A stretch of DNA of 6,311 nucleotides from Actinomycetes bacterium (GTDB lineage: Bacteria > Actinomycetota > Acidimicrobiia > Acidimicrobiales > Palsa-688). Positions 1-5,810 of this stretch are shown here, piece by piece (the stretch's first letter is position 1; every line of letters begins with the position of its first letter). The notes under the pieces are model-generated. The model searched no databases. It worked only from the letters and a program-made list of their open reading frames with translations, and was not told where the DNA came from. The translations under genes and the position numbers were made by a program. The stretch is taken from assembly GCA_021827225.1 (NCBI GenBank), contig JAKAXG010000271.1:1-6311 (forward strand), given 5' to 3'.

Positions 1-856
1 GGGAAGGGTCGCCGGGCGGTGGGGGCGCGGCGGGGCCGGGCGGTGGGGGCGCGGCGGGGCCGGGCGCCGGCGGCGGTGAAGAGGAGAAGAGGTCGGGGAA
101 GAGACCGAGCTCGGTCAGCTCGGGCGGGGATAGCTGGCTGGAGCGGCCGACGGCGGTGGCGGCCAGGATCATCGTGGCGTCGTAGTCGATGGCTTCGAGG
201 GGCTCGTTGGGCCGATCGGGGTCGGTCTCGCGGCGCTTCATGATCAGACGGCGGCGGATGGGATCGAGGGCCTGCCACAGCAGGGCGCCGTCGTCGGGCA
301 GACCGTAGAAGCGGGCGTGGAAGGCGCCCTCCGTGTCGGTCCAGCGGCGGAAGGAGCGTTTGGCGTGGATGGCCCGCCGGCGGGCCTCGGCATCGGTGGA
401 CGCGGCCTTGACCCGGGCCACCTCCTGTTGCAGCTCCGGTACGGAGGAGTGGCGGGCCCGCTCGATCAGCTCCCTGGCCCTGGACGGGTCGACCGCGGCG
501 CCGTCGGATACAGCCGCGGCCTGCTCGGCGGACAGCTCCCCGGCCAGGGCGGCCTGCGCCACGTCGGGTTGGGTGGCCATGCGCCGGCCGGTGTCGAGCA
601 GCCGCCGGGCGCTGGACGGGCTCATGCCGGTCTGGGCGGCCAGCTGGTCGGAGGGGGAGCGGAACCCTTCGTGCTGCCAGGCGTTGCTCTGGGCGTGGCG
701 GGCGGCGGCGAGCGCCTTGATCGAGGCGACCGACGCTTCCATCCGTCCGCAGGCCCGCATAACCATCCCGGCGTCGGACAGGCTCAGGCTGTCGGCGTCG
801 AACCCGGTGGCGAAGTCGGCTATCGATTGCGATAGAGCGTCGAGCTCACGGCACAT
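1..856 (-). CDS. DUF222 / 13E12-repeat family protein, N-terminal part (HNH endonuclease domain off the left edge)
   Basis: Reading the minus strand from the ATG at 856-854 gives 285 codons without a stop, running off the left edge. The product begins MCRELDALSQSIADF. It is rich in Ala, Arg and Glu and mainly helical, and has the hallmarks of DUF222: an HTH-like stretch AAQTGMSPSSARRLLDTGRR (about residues 73-92), 'LSAEQAAAVSDGAAVDP' (about 110-126), and the 'RRWTDTEGAFHARFYGLPDDGA' type block near 175-195 (shown in pieces: RRWTDTEGAF, HARFYGLPDDGA). A Pro/Ala linker follows. In this family the linker normally leads to a C-terminal HNH nuclease domain, which would lie outside the window. Relatives include the REP13E12 genes of Mycobacterium tuberculosis, which are multicopy and partly LexA-controlled; one copy type carries the phiRv1 attachment site. 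There is no clear Shine-Dalgarno sequence, but no other in-frame ATG or GTG lies nearby upstream, and a strong promoter with an SOS box sits 50-95 bp upstream. The biochemical role of the family is not well established. Confidence 0.88.
   Translation of the reverse strand, partial: MCRELDALSQSIADFATGFDADSLSLSDAGMVMRACGRMEASVASIKALAAARHAQSNAWQHEGFRSPSDQLAAQTGMSPSSARRLLDTGRRMATQPDVAQAALAGELSAEQAAAVSDGAAVDPSRARELIERARHSSVPELQQEVARVKAASTDAEARRRAIHAKRSFRRWTDTEGAFHARFYGLPDDGALLWQALDPIRRRLIMKRRETDPDRPNEPLEAIDYDATMILAATAVGRSSQLSPPELTELGLFPDLFSSSPPPAPGPAAPPPPGPAAPPPPGDPS
11..66 (-). repeat. 24-bp tandem repeat coding a Gly-Pro-Ala-Pro linker
   Basis: A 24-bp unit is repeated about 2.3 times with no mismatch (position 11 matches 35, and 35-42 matches 59-66). 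It lies inside the DUF222 gene and encodes the 8-residue unit GPAAPPPP twice in frame. It follows DUF222 and probably forms a flexible linker to the missing C-terminal domain. Exact repetition suggests recent slippage expansion, so copy number may differ between strains. Confidence 0.85.
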
Positions 857-907
857 GGCATCACACCCGTAGGTAGACGGAACACCAGGCCGGCGCTGAG
901 CCGACGA

Positions 908-923
908 TCGAACGTGCGTTCGA
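908..923. promoter_or_regulatory. LexA operator (actinobacterial SOS box)
   Basis: The sequence TCGAACGTGCGTTCGA matches the actinobacterial/Gram-positive LexA consensus TCGAAC-N4-GTTCGA without mismatch. With the flanking bases the symmetry extends to 8-bp arms (907-924). It lies 52-67 bp upstream of the DUF222 start codon and covers the expected transcription start of the minus-strand promoter, touching its -10 element at one base. This is the classical arrangement for repression by occlusion. It is also about 115 bp upstream of the divergent kelch-protein start, where an effect is less likely. LexA binding is inferred from the motif. Confidence 0.82.
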
Positions 924-951
924 TGATACAGCGCCGGACGGGAGGGGTCAA
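923..951 (-). promoter_or_regulatory. Sigma-70-type promoter of the DUF222/HNH gene
   Basis: On the minus strand, TTGACC (951-946; one mismatch to TTGACA) is followed after exactly 17 bp by TATCAT (928-923; one mismatch to TATAAT). The predicted start is near 916, giving a leader of about 60 nt before the ATG at 856. Near-consensus hexamers with ideal spacing are rare in DNA this GC-rich. Overlap of the predicted start with the SOS box supports a strong, repressed, damage-inducible promoter. Confidence 0.72.
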
Positions 952-1007
952 GGAGAAGATGCGATCCGCCATCGCCGAGGGGCTAAGGTCGGGCGAGCAC
1001 GAATCTC

Positions 1008-1013
1008 TATCAT
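1008..1013 (+). promoter_or_regulatory. Candidate -10 element of the kelch-protein gene
   Basis: TATCAT stands in a short AT-richer patch (1001-1018) 25 bp upstream of the ATG at 1038. A start near 1020 would give a leader of about 18 nt that still includes the ribosome binding site. I see no recognisable -35 hexamer at 16-19 bp, so this rests on one hexamer and its position. Confidence 0.33.
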
Positions 1014-1023
1014 TAGTTGCGGC

Positions 1024-1030
1024 GGAAGGG
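1024..1030 (+). promoter_or_regulatory. Ribosome binding site that sets the kelch-protein start at ATG 1038
   Basis: GGAAGGG ends 7 nt before the ATG at 1038. The same frame could begin at a TTG at 1017, but that codon would place the purine-rich site inside the gene and add seven residues ahead of a signal peptide that already looks complete. The ATG at 1038 is therefore preferred. Confidence 0.7.
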
Positions 1031-1037
1031 CTGGGCT

Positions 1038-3407
1038 ATGAAGGCAATGGGTTCTCGACGGGCGCGGGCGGCGGCGGTAGCCGCGGGAGTTGTGGCGGCC
1101 CTGGTCCCGGCGGTGATGGCCGCTCCGGCGGCGGTGGCCACACCGGCGACGTGGACCCCGACGTGGACCAACGTCGAGGCCTCCGGGTCCACCGGGGCGC
1201 CCCCGCCGGCGCAGGGTTCGGTGATGGCCTACGACGCCTCCACGAACCAGACGCTGCTCGTCGGCGGCTACGCCAGCGCGCCCGGCGGTGGCTTCGCGTC
1301 CATCCCGGGCACCTGGGGCTGGAACGGGTCGTCGTGGTCGTCCCTGAACTCCAGCTCCCCCTCAGCGCGCTCGTTCGTGCAGATGGCCTACGACGGGGCG
1401 ACCGGGCAGATGGTGCTCTTCGGCGGGCAGGGGGGCGCCGGCAACTCCAGCTTCTTCGGCGGCACCTACCTATGGGGCGGCACCGCCTGGACCAAGGTGC
1501 TGTCCGCCAGCGCGACCGACACGTCCACCACCCCCTCGGAGCGGGCGTTCGGGGCCATGGCCTACGACCCGGCCAGCAAGCAGCTGATCCTCTTCGGCGG
1601 CCAGAACGGGCCCAACGCCGACGGTGGGACCTGGGTGTGGAACGGAACCACGCGCACGTGGTCCAACCTGAACCTGTCAGCGCCGAGCGCCCCCCAGGCC
1701 CGGTTCGGGGCGTCCATGGCCTACGACCCGCAGCTGAAGGAGCTGATCCTCTTCGGCGGCTTCGACGCAGGAGCCTCGCTCGACACCACGTGGGCGTGGA
1801 ACGGCGCCAGCTGGAGCAAGATCACCACCGCCACCACCCCGCCGGCCCGCTACGGGGCCACCATGGTGTACAACCCGGCGCTCGGTGAGCTGGAACTGTA
1901 CGGCGGAGCTGACTCCACCACCTTCTACGGGGACAACTGGGTGTTCGACAGCGCCACCCAGGACTGGAGCCAGCTGACGGTGGCGGCCAGCGTCCCGCCC
2001 CGCTTCGCGGCGGCCCGGGCGTATGACCCGGCCAGCCAGCAGGACCTGCTGTTCGGGGGCGCCTCCTCGAGCACGCCGACCCTCCAGGGCGGAACGTGGA
2101 GCCTGGAGACGGCGCCGGGCACCCCGGCGGCCCCCAGCGCCAGCCCCGGTGACGGCGTGGCTCATGTCAACTGGATCGCCCCGCCGGACGGCGGCACCAA
2201 CATCACCTCCTACACGGTCACCCCGACCCCGGCGTGCGCGGGGTGCGGGGGCCTCACCGTGACGGGCAACCCGGCGGCCACCGGGACCACGGTGACGGGG
2301 CTGAGCAACGGCACGTCCTACACTTTTTCCGTAACGGCGACCAACTCCATCGGGACGAGCGGGGCCAGCCCGGCGTCGGCTCCGGTGACCCCGGCCGTCC
2401 CGACCTACGTCCCGCCGCCGGCGCCGCAGGCCACCACGACCACCTTCACCAGTGGCGGTGTCTCGCCCGCCGAGCCGGTGTCGGGCCAGCCGGCCACCTA
2501 CACCGCCACGGTCCGCCCGTCGGGCACCGGCACCGCCACGCCCACCGGGACGGTGACCTTCGACGCCGCCGCCCAGGGATCGGCCAGCCCGACCGCCGTG
2601 TGCAGCGCACCGCTGGCATCGTCGGGGCAGGCCTCGTGCCGCGGGGCGCTGCCGGCGTCGGGATCGCCGTACTCGGTGACCGCCAGCTACAGCGGCGACT
2701 CCAACTTCGCGGCCTCGACCTCCTCGCCGGCGGTGAGCGTGACGGTCACACAGCCGGCCCCGGCCGCTACCACGAAGGGCGGTTACTGGGAGGCGGCCTC
2801 CGATGGTGGGGTGTTCGCCTTCGGTGACGCCGGGTTCTACGGGTCGATGGGCGGGACGCACCTGAACAGCCCGGTGGTGGGGATCGCCCCGACCCCGGAT
2901 GGCAGGGGTTATTGGCTGGTGGGAGCCGATGGTGGGGTGTTCGCCTTCGGTGACGCCGGGTTCTACGGGTCGATGGGCGGGACGCACCTGTCAGCCCCGG
3001 TCAGGGGGATCGCGGCGACGCCCGACGGCCACGGCTACTGGCTGGTGGGAGCGGACGGCGGGGTGTTCGCCTTCGGTGACGCCGGGTTCTACGGCTCGCC
3101 GGCCGGGACGCATCCGGCCAGCCCGGTCACCGGCATCGCCCCCAGCGCCGACGGCCGGGGCTACCGCCTGGCGGAAGCCGACGGGACGGTCCTGAACTTC
3201 GGCGACGCGGCGTCGCACGGATCGCTGTCCGGCCAGCAGCTGGCCGCCCCGGTGGTGGGCGTGACAACGGTCCCCGGCGGCGGTGGCTACTGGGAGGTCG
3301 CCTCCGACGGCGGGATCTTCGCCTTCGGCTCGGCTCCCTTCGACGGCTCCATGGGCGGGCACCCCCTGAACCGCCCGGTGGTGGCCATGGCACCCGCCGG
3401 CAGCTAG
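1038..3407 (+). CDS. Secreted multidomain protein: kelch-like propeller, Fn3, Ig-like, five 42-aa C-terminal repeats
   Basis: The product has 789 residues. It starts MKAMGSRRARAAAVAAG, a Sec-type signal peptide with an Arg-rich n-region, an Ala/Val core and a likely cleavage after 'AAVA' near residue 34. Residues about 60-355 hold six kelch-like blades, each with a MAYDxxxxxLILFGG-type motif (MAYDASTNQTLLVGGY, MAYDGATGQMVLFGGQ, MAYDPASKQLILFGGQ, MAYDPQLKELILFGGF, MVYNPALGELELYGGA, RAYDPASQQDLLFGGA) followed by a W-x-W strand. Residues about 359-454 form a fibronectin type III domain (TVTGLSNGTSYTFSVTATNS). About 462-575 form a bacterial Ig-like domain (TGTVTF, YSVTASYSGDSNFAAS). Residues 583-789 are five repeats of the YWLVGADGGVFAFGDAGFYG kind. 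No catalytic motif, sortase signal or C-terminal membrane anchor is visible. It is probably an extracellular or cell-surface adhesion or carbohydrate/protein-binding protein; the ligand is unknown. It ends 9 bp from the convergent lipoprotein gene. Confidence 0.92.
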   Translation: MKAMGSRRARAAAVAAGVVAALVPAVMAAPAAVATPATWTPTWTNVEASGSTGAPPPAQGSVMAYDASTNQTLLVGGYASAPGGGFASIPGTWGWNGSSWSSLNSSSPSARSFVQMAYDGATGQMVLFGGQGGAGNSSFFGGTYLWGGTAWTKVLSASATDTSTTPSERAFGAMAYDPASKQLILFGGQNGPNADGGTWVWNGTTRTWSNLNLSAPSAPQARFGASMAYDPQLKELILFGGFDAGASLDTTWAWNGASWSKITTATTPPARYGATMVYNPALGELELYGGADSTTFYGDNWVFDSATQDWSQLTVAASVPPRFAAARAYDPASQQDLLFGGASSSTPTLQGGTWSLETAPGTPAAPSASPGDGVAHVNWIAPPDGGTNITSYTVTPTPACAGCGGLTVTGNPAATGTTVTGLSNGTSYTFSVTATNSIGTSGASPASAPVTPAVPTYVPPPAPQATTTTFTSGGVSPAEPVSGQPATYTATVRPSGTGTATPTGTVTFDAAAQGSASPTAVCSAPLASSGQASCRGALPASGSPYSVTASYSGDSNFAASTSSPAVSVTVTQPAPAATTKGGYWEAASDGGVFAFGDAGFYGSMGGTHLNSPVVGIAPTPDGRGYWLVGADGGVFAFGDAGFYGSMGGTHLSAPVRGIAATPDGHGYWLVGADGGVFAFGDAGFYGSPAGTHPASPVTGIAPSADGRGYRLAEADGTVLNFGDAASHGSLSGQQLAAPVVGVTTVPGGGGYWEVASDGGIFAFGSAPFDGSMGGHPLNRPVVAMAPAGS
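2784..3404 (+). repeat. Five 126-bp (42-aa) tandem repeats at the C-terminus of the kelch protein
   Basis: The copies are 2784-2909, 2910-3035, 3036-3161, 3162-3287 and a 39-residue final copy at 3288-3404, each beginning Tyr-Trp (Tyr-Arg in copy 4). The first two share 65 identical bases in a row (2800-2864 and 2926-2990). The third keeps the same phase and shares a block of about 35 bases starting at 3060. Copies 4 and 5 are diverged; copy 4 loses the Trp and the DGGVFAFG core. The pattern x-DGG-x-F-x-F-G-D-A-x-F-x-GS resembles short beta-propeller or beta-solenoid blades found in many actinobacterial secreted proteins. Confidence 0.9.
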
Positions 3408-3416
3408 TACCGGGAG

Positions 3417-4349
3417 CTAGAAGCTGGTGATCTCCTGGGCCGGGCCCATGACAATGGCCGGGGCGTCGGCCGGGTCGATCCAGCGCAGCACCTGGTCCAG
3501 CTGGGACACCGGCAGGCTGACGCTGCCGTCGGTCGAGCTGCCGGTGTCGGCCTGGAGGAACTCGGCCGAGCCGTTGTAGGGGATGGCCGGGTTGGTGTTG
3601 TAGTCGATCACCGCGAAGCTCGGGAACTGCGCCGTCTCGGTCCACAGCGCCTGGCTGCCACCCCCGAAGGAGGGGGTGGTGCCGCAGGGCACGTGCTGGA
3701 AGGTGTTGTAGCCCGGGGAGGTGGGATCGGAGTTCCACCAGTCGCCGCACACCAGCTGGTGGTAGGTCTCCTGCACCCCGGGGTTGGGGGCGTTGCCGTA
3801 CATGACCGGCCCGATGGTGAAGATCCCGGTGGGGGAGGTGGCGTCGCCCTCGACATGGTGGTCGGAGAACCCGTTCTGGCCGATGCGGGCGGTCCACGGG
3901 CCGGCCACCTCGGTCCAGCACGCCCCGGTCTGCTGCCAGGTCTGCAGCACGGCGTGGGTGGTCGCGTATCCGCTGGCCTCCACGGTGATCAGCTGGCGGG
4001 CCGGGCCGGTGCTGGCCAGCCGGGCCGGCAGGTTGACCTGGCAGGCGGCGGCCGCCACCGGCTGGCCGGTGGACGGCACCGTCGCAACGGGGGACGACCT
4101 GGTCGGAGCGGTGGTGGAGGGGGCCACGGCCGAGGCGGGGCCGGCGGTGGTGGACGTGGTGGCGGTGGTGGCCGGCACCCGCACCGTGCTGACCGGCACC
4201 GATCCGGCGTCGGCCGGGCCGGCCGAGCGGGACGAGCCGGCCGGGCCGCCGCAGGCGGAGGCGGTGGCGGCGGCCACCACGGCCAGCAGCCCGCCGGTCA
4301 GAGCGGTGTATCGGTGGGCTCGGGATCGGGCCAGGGTGTTGACAACCAT
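3417..4349 (-). CDS. Probable lipoprotein with an L,D-transpeptidase (YkuD)-like domain lacking the catalytic His and Cys
   Basis: The product has 310 residues. The N-terminus has basic residues, a hydrophobic stretch (about 15-30) and a lipobox-like ASAC with Cys33, so a lipid-anchored extracytoplasmic protein is likely. Residues 34-100 are a Ser/Thr/Pro/Ala linker. Residues about 118-303 match actinobacterial YkuD/ErfK-type L,D-transpeptidase-like proteins: WTARIGQNGFSDHHVEGD (about 152-169), SPTGIFTIGPVMYG (172-185), FAVIDYNTNP (245-254), then GSAEFLQADTGSSTDGSVSLP (part 260-280). Active relatives end this last block with FLH...GC-x-S, where Cys is the nucleophile and His part of the active site. 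Here the positions are Gln266 (CAG) and Ser276 (AGC). The frame and all surrounding motifs are intact, so this looks like a maintained pseudoenzyme. Cys103, 144, 201 and 222 could form two disulfides. The ATG at 4349 is the likely start, though the nearest GGAG is about 16 nt away; a weak TAGCGT -10 lies upstream. Confidence 0.85.
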   Translation of the reverse strand: MVVNTLARSRAHRYTALTGGLLAVVAAATASACGGPAGSSRSAGPADAGSVPVSTVRVPATTATTSTTAGPASAVAPSTTAPTRSSPVATVPSTGQPVAAAACQVNLPARLASTGPARQLITVEASGYATTHAVLQTWQQTGACWTEVAGPWTARIGQNGFSDHHVEGDATSPTGIFTIGPVMYGNAPNPGVQETYHQLVCGDWWNSDPTSPGYNTFQHVPCGTTPSFGGGSQALWTETAQFPSFAVIDYNTNPAIPYNGSAEFLQADTGSSTDGSVSLPVSQLDQVLRWIDPADAPAIVMGPAQEITSF

Positions 4350-4594
4350 CAGCGTTTCGACCGAGCTCCGCCGACCCCCTCCAGTCAGGAGACCGGCGCC
4401 CGTTCCTGCAGGTCACGCTACCTTCCGGCGTGGGGGCTTTTGTTGTCGCGCCCGGCTCACGGGCCAGCCGGCCGGTGCGGGCCGCACTGTCGCGACGCGG
4501 CCCCGGTCCCGGACATCCCCGTTAGCCTTCGAGCGACGTAAAAGACGGAACGACCGCCCGGTGCCGAGCCGGCGGCCGCAGGAGGCAGGGTTGA
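4350..4594. promoter_or_regulatory. Divergent intergenic region between the L,D-transpeptidase-like gene and marP
   Basis: These 245 bp should hold both promoters. On the minus strand TAGCGT (4420-4415) is a plausible actinobacterial -10 about 65 bp before the lipoprotein start, with only a poor AT-rich patch in the -35 area. On the plus strand TAGCCT (4523-4528) is a plausible -10 for marP, again without a clear -35. Two small perfect inverted repeats lie between them: GTGCGG-G-CCGCAC (4475-4487) and GTCGCGAC (4489-4496). No open frame here looks coding. The individual element calls are weak. Confidence 0.35.
4580..4585 (+). promoter_or_regulatory. Ribosome binding site of marP
   Basis: AGGAGG is a full consensus Shine-Dalgarno site 9 nt before the ATG at 4595. 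It fixes the start and predicts efficient translation. Confidence 0.85.
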
Positions 4595-5800
4595 ATGCGA
4601 GGCGACTGGCTGGACCTGGTCATCGCCGCCCTGGCGGCCGTCTTCGCCTGGCGTGGTTACCGCAACGGCCTGTTCGTCTCGGCGGCGAGCGTGGCCGGGT
4701 TCGTGGGTGGCGCCTGGCTGGCCATGAGCGTCGTGGCGCCCGCGGCCGGGCGCCTGGTCCAGCGGGGGACGGCCCGCCCGGTGGCCATCTTCGTCGTGGT
4801 AGCCCTGGCCGTGCTGGGCCAGGAGATCGGGGGCCGCCTCGCCTGGTCGGTGCGCCGCCGGCTGGGCCGCGGCCTGCTGTCACGGGCGGTCGGCCGGCTC
4901 GACTCGCTGGCGGGGGCGGTCGGGGAGGTGGCGGCGCTGCTGTTCGTGCTGTGGGCGGTCGCCATGGCGGCGTCAGTGCTGCCACCGACAGCTCTCACCG
5001 GCCAGATCCAGGGTTCGCTGATCCTGCGCCGCGTCGACCGGGCCGTCCCGGTCTCGGTCAGCGAGGACTTCTCGGGGCTGCTGCGAAGCCTGCAGGACCG
5101 GGCCTTCCCGCCCATCTTCAACCACTTCCAGCAGCAGCCGGTGCTGCCGACCCCGGCCCCCACTCCCGGCGCCGTGGCGCCATCCATCATCGCCGCCGAC
5201 GCCCCGTCCATCGTGAAGATCCTGGCGTCGGAGCCGGAGTGCTCCACCGACAGCGAGGGCAGCGGCTTCGTGGTATCGGCTGACCATGTGGTGACCAACG
5301 CCCACGTCGTCGCCGGGGCCCGTTCGGTCGAAATAGCCGAAAACGGTGCCGGCCGGGCCATCAACGCCCTGGCCCGGGTCGTCTACTACAACCCCCAGGT
5401 GGACGTGGCGGTGCTGTACGTCCCCGGCCTGGGGCTGCCGGTGCTGACCTTCGCCGGGCCGGCCAGCCCGGGGGCCGACGCGGCCGTGGTCGGCTACCCG
5501 GAGAACGGACCCTTCACCGTCGACCCCGCCCGGGTCCGGTCCGAGGAGATGACCACCGGCCCGAACATCTACCAGACGGCGCAGGTGACCCGCCAGGTCT
5601 ACTCCCTCCGGGCGGTGGTGCGCCCCGGCAACTCGGGAGGGCCGCTCCTGGACCCGGCCGGGGCGGTGGACGGCATCGTCTTCGCCCGGGGGGTGGGCGT
5701 CGCCGACACGGGCTACGCGCTGAGCGCCTCCGAGGTGGGCCCGGCGGTGCGCGCCGGGCAGGACGCCACCGCCCCCGTGCCGACCCAGGGGTGCACCTGA
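4595..5800 (+). CDS. marP: MarP-like membrane-anchored serine protease (CvpA-type membrane domain plus trypsin-like domain)
   Basis: The product has 401 residues, close to the 397 of M. tuberculosis MarP (Rv3671c). Residues 1-165 form a CvpA-type domain with four likely membrane helices near 6-22, 25-49, 61-80 and 103-130. A Pro-rich stretch (182-196) leads to a chymotrypsin-like protease domain (about 200-395) that should face the extracytoplasmic side. The triad is intact: His237 in TNAHVV, Asp270 in QVDVAVL and Ser347 in RPGNSGGP. The only two cysteines, Cys216 and Cys400, match the two that form a disulfide across the protease domain in the mycobacterial enzyme. That enzyme keeps cytoplasmic pH steady in acid and cleaves the peptidoglycan hydrolase RipA; the substrate here is inferred at best. 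The gene stands alone, divergent from the L,D-transpeptidase-like lipoprotein and 10 bp from the convergent hydrolase gene. A consensus Shine-Dalgarno site supports the start. Confidence 0.93.
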   Translation: MRGDWLDLVIAALAAVFAWRGYRNGLFVSAASVAGFVGGAWLAMSVVAPAAGRLVQRGTARPVAIFVVVALAVLGQEIGGRLAWSVRRRLGRGLLSRAVGRLDSLAGAVGEVAALLFVLWAVAMAASVLPPTALTGQIQGSLILRRVDRAVPVSVSEDFSGLLRSLQDRAFPPIFNHFQQQPVLPTPAPTPGAVAPSIIAADAPSIVKILASEPECSTDSEGSGFVVSADHVVTNAHVVAGARSVEIAENGAGRAINALARVVYYNPQVDVAVLYVPGLGLPVLTFAGPASPGADAAVVGYPENGPFTVDPARVRSEEMTTGPNIYQTAQVTRQVYSLRAVVRPGNSGGPLLDPAGAVDGIVFARGVGVADTGYALSASEVGPAVRAGQDATAPVPTQGCT

Positions 5801-5810
5801 GAGGGGGGCC

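Noticed and set aside
317..872. Two long plus-strand open frames over the left region
   Set aside because: They lie antisense to the DUF222 gene, whose minus-strand product has clear family motifs; their Gly/Ala/Arg-rich translations match nothing recognisable and are typical GC-rich shadows.
1017..1037. TTG at 1017 as start of the kelch protein
   Set aside because: It would put the GGAAGGG ribosome binding site inside the gene and lengthen the n-region of a signal peptide that is complete from ATG 1038.
914..1888. 324-codon plus-strand frame starting inside the SOS box, with a purine-rich stretch before an internal ATG at 959
   Set aside because: From about 1040 it runs out of frame with the signal peptide and kelch motifs of the real gene, and its Arg/Gly-rich translation is low complexity. 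No separate short gene is supported.
3658..3679. Perfect 8-bp GC hairpin (CCACCCCC, 6-nt loop, GGGGGTGG)
   Set aside because: Lies within the lipoprotein coding frame (TTPSFGGG), has no T-tract on either strand and is 250 bp past the kelch stop; probably a by-product of codon use.
3127..4416. 429-codon minus-strand frame over the kelch 3' end and the lipoprotein gene
   Set aside because: Arg/Pro/Gly-rich shadow; the overlapping 3417-4349 frame has a lipobox and L,D-transpeptidase motifs.
3784..5283. 499-codon plus-strand frame covering the lipoprotein gene and the 5' half of marP
   Set aside because: Antisense to one well-supported gene and out of frame with another; no domain motifs.
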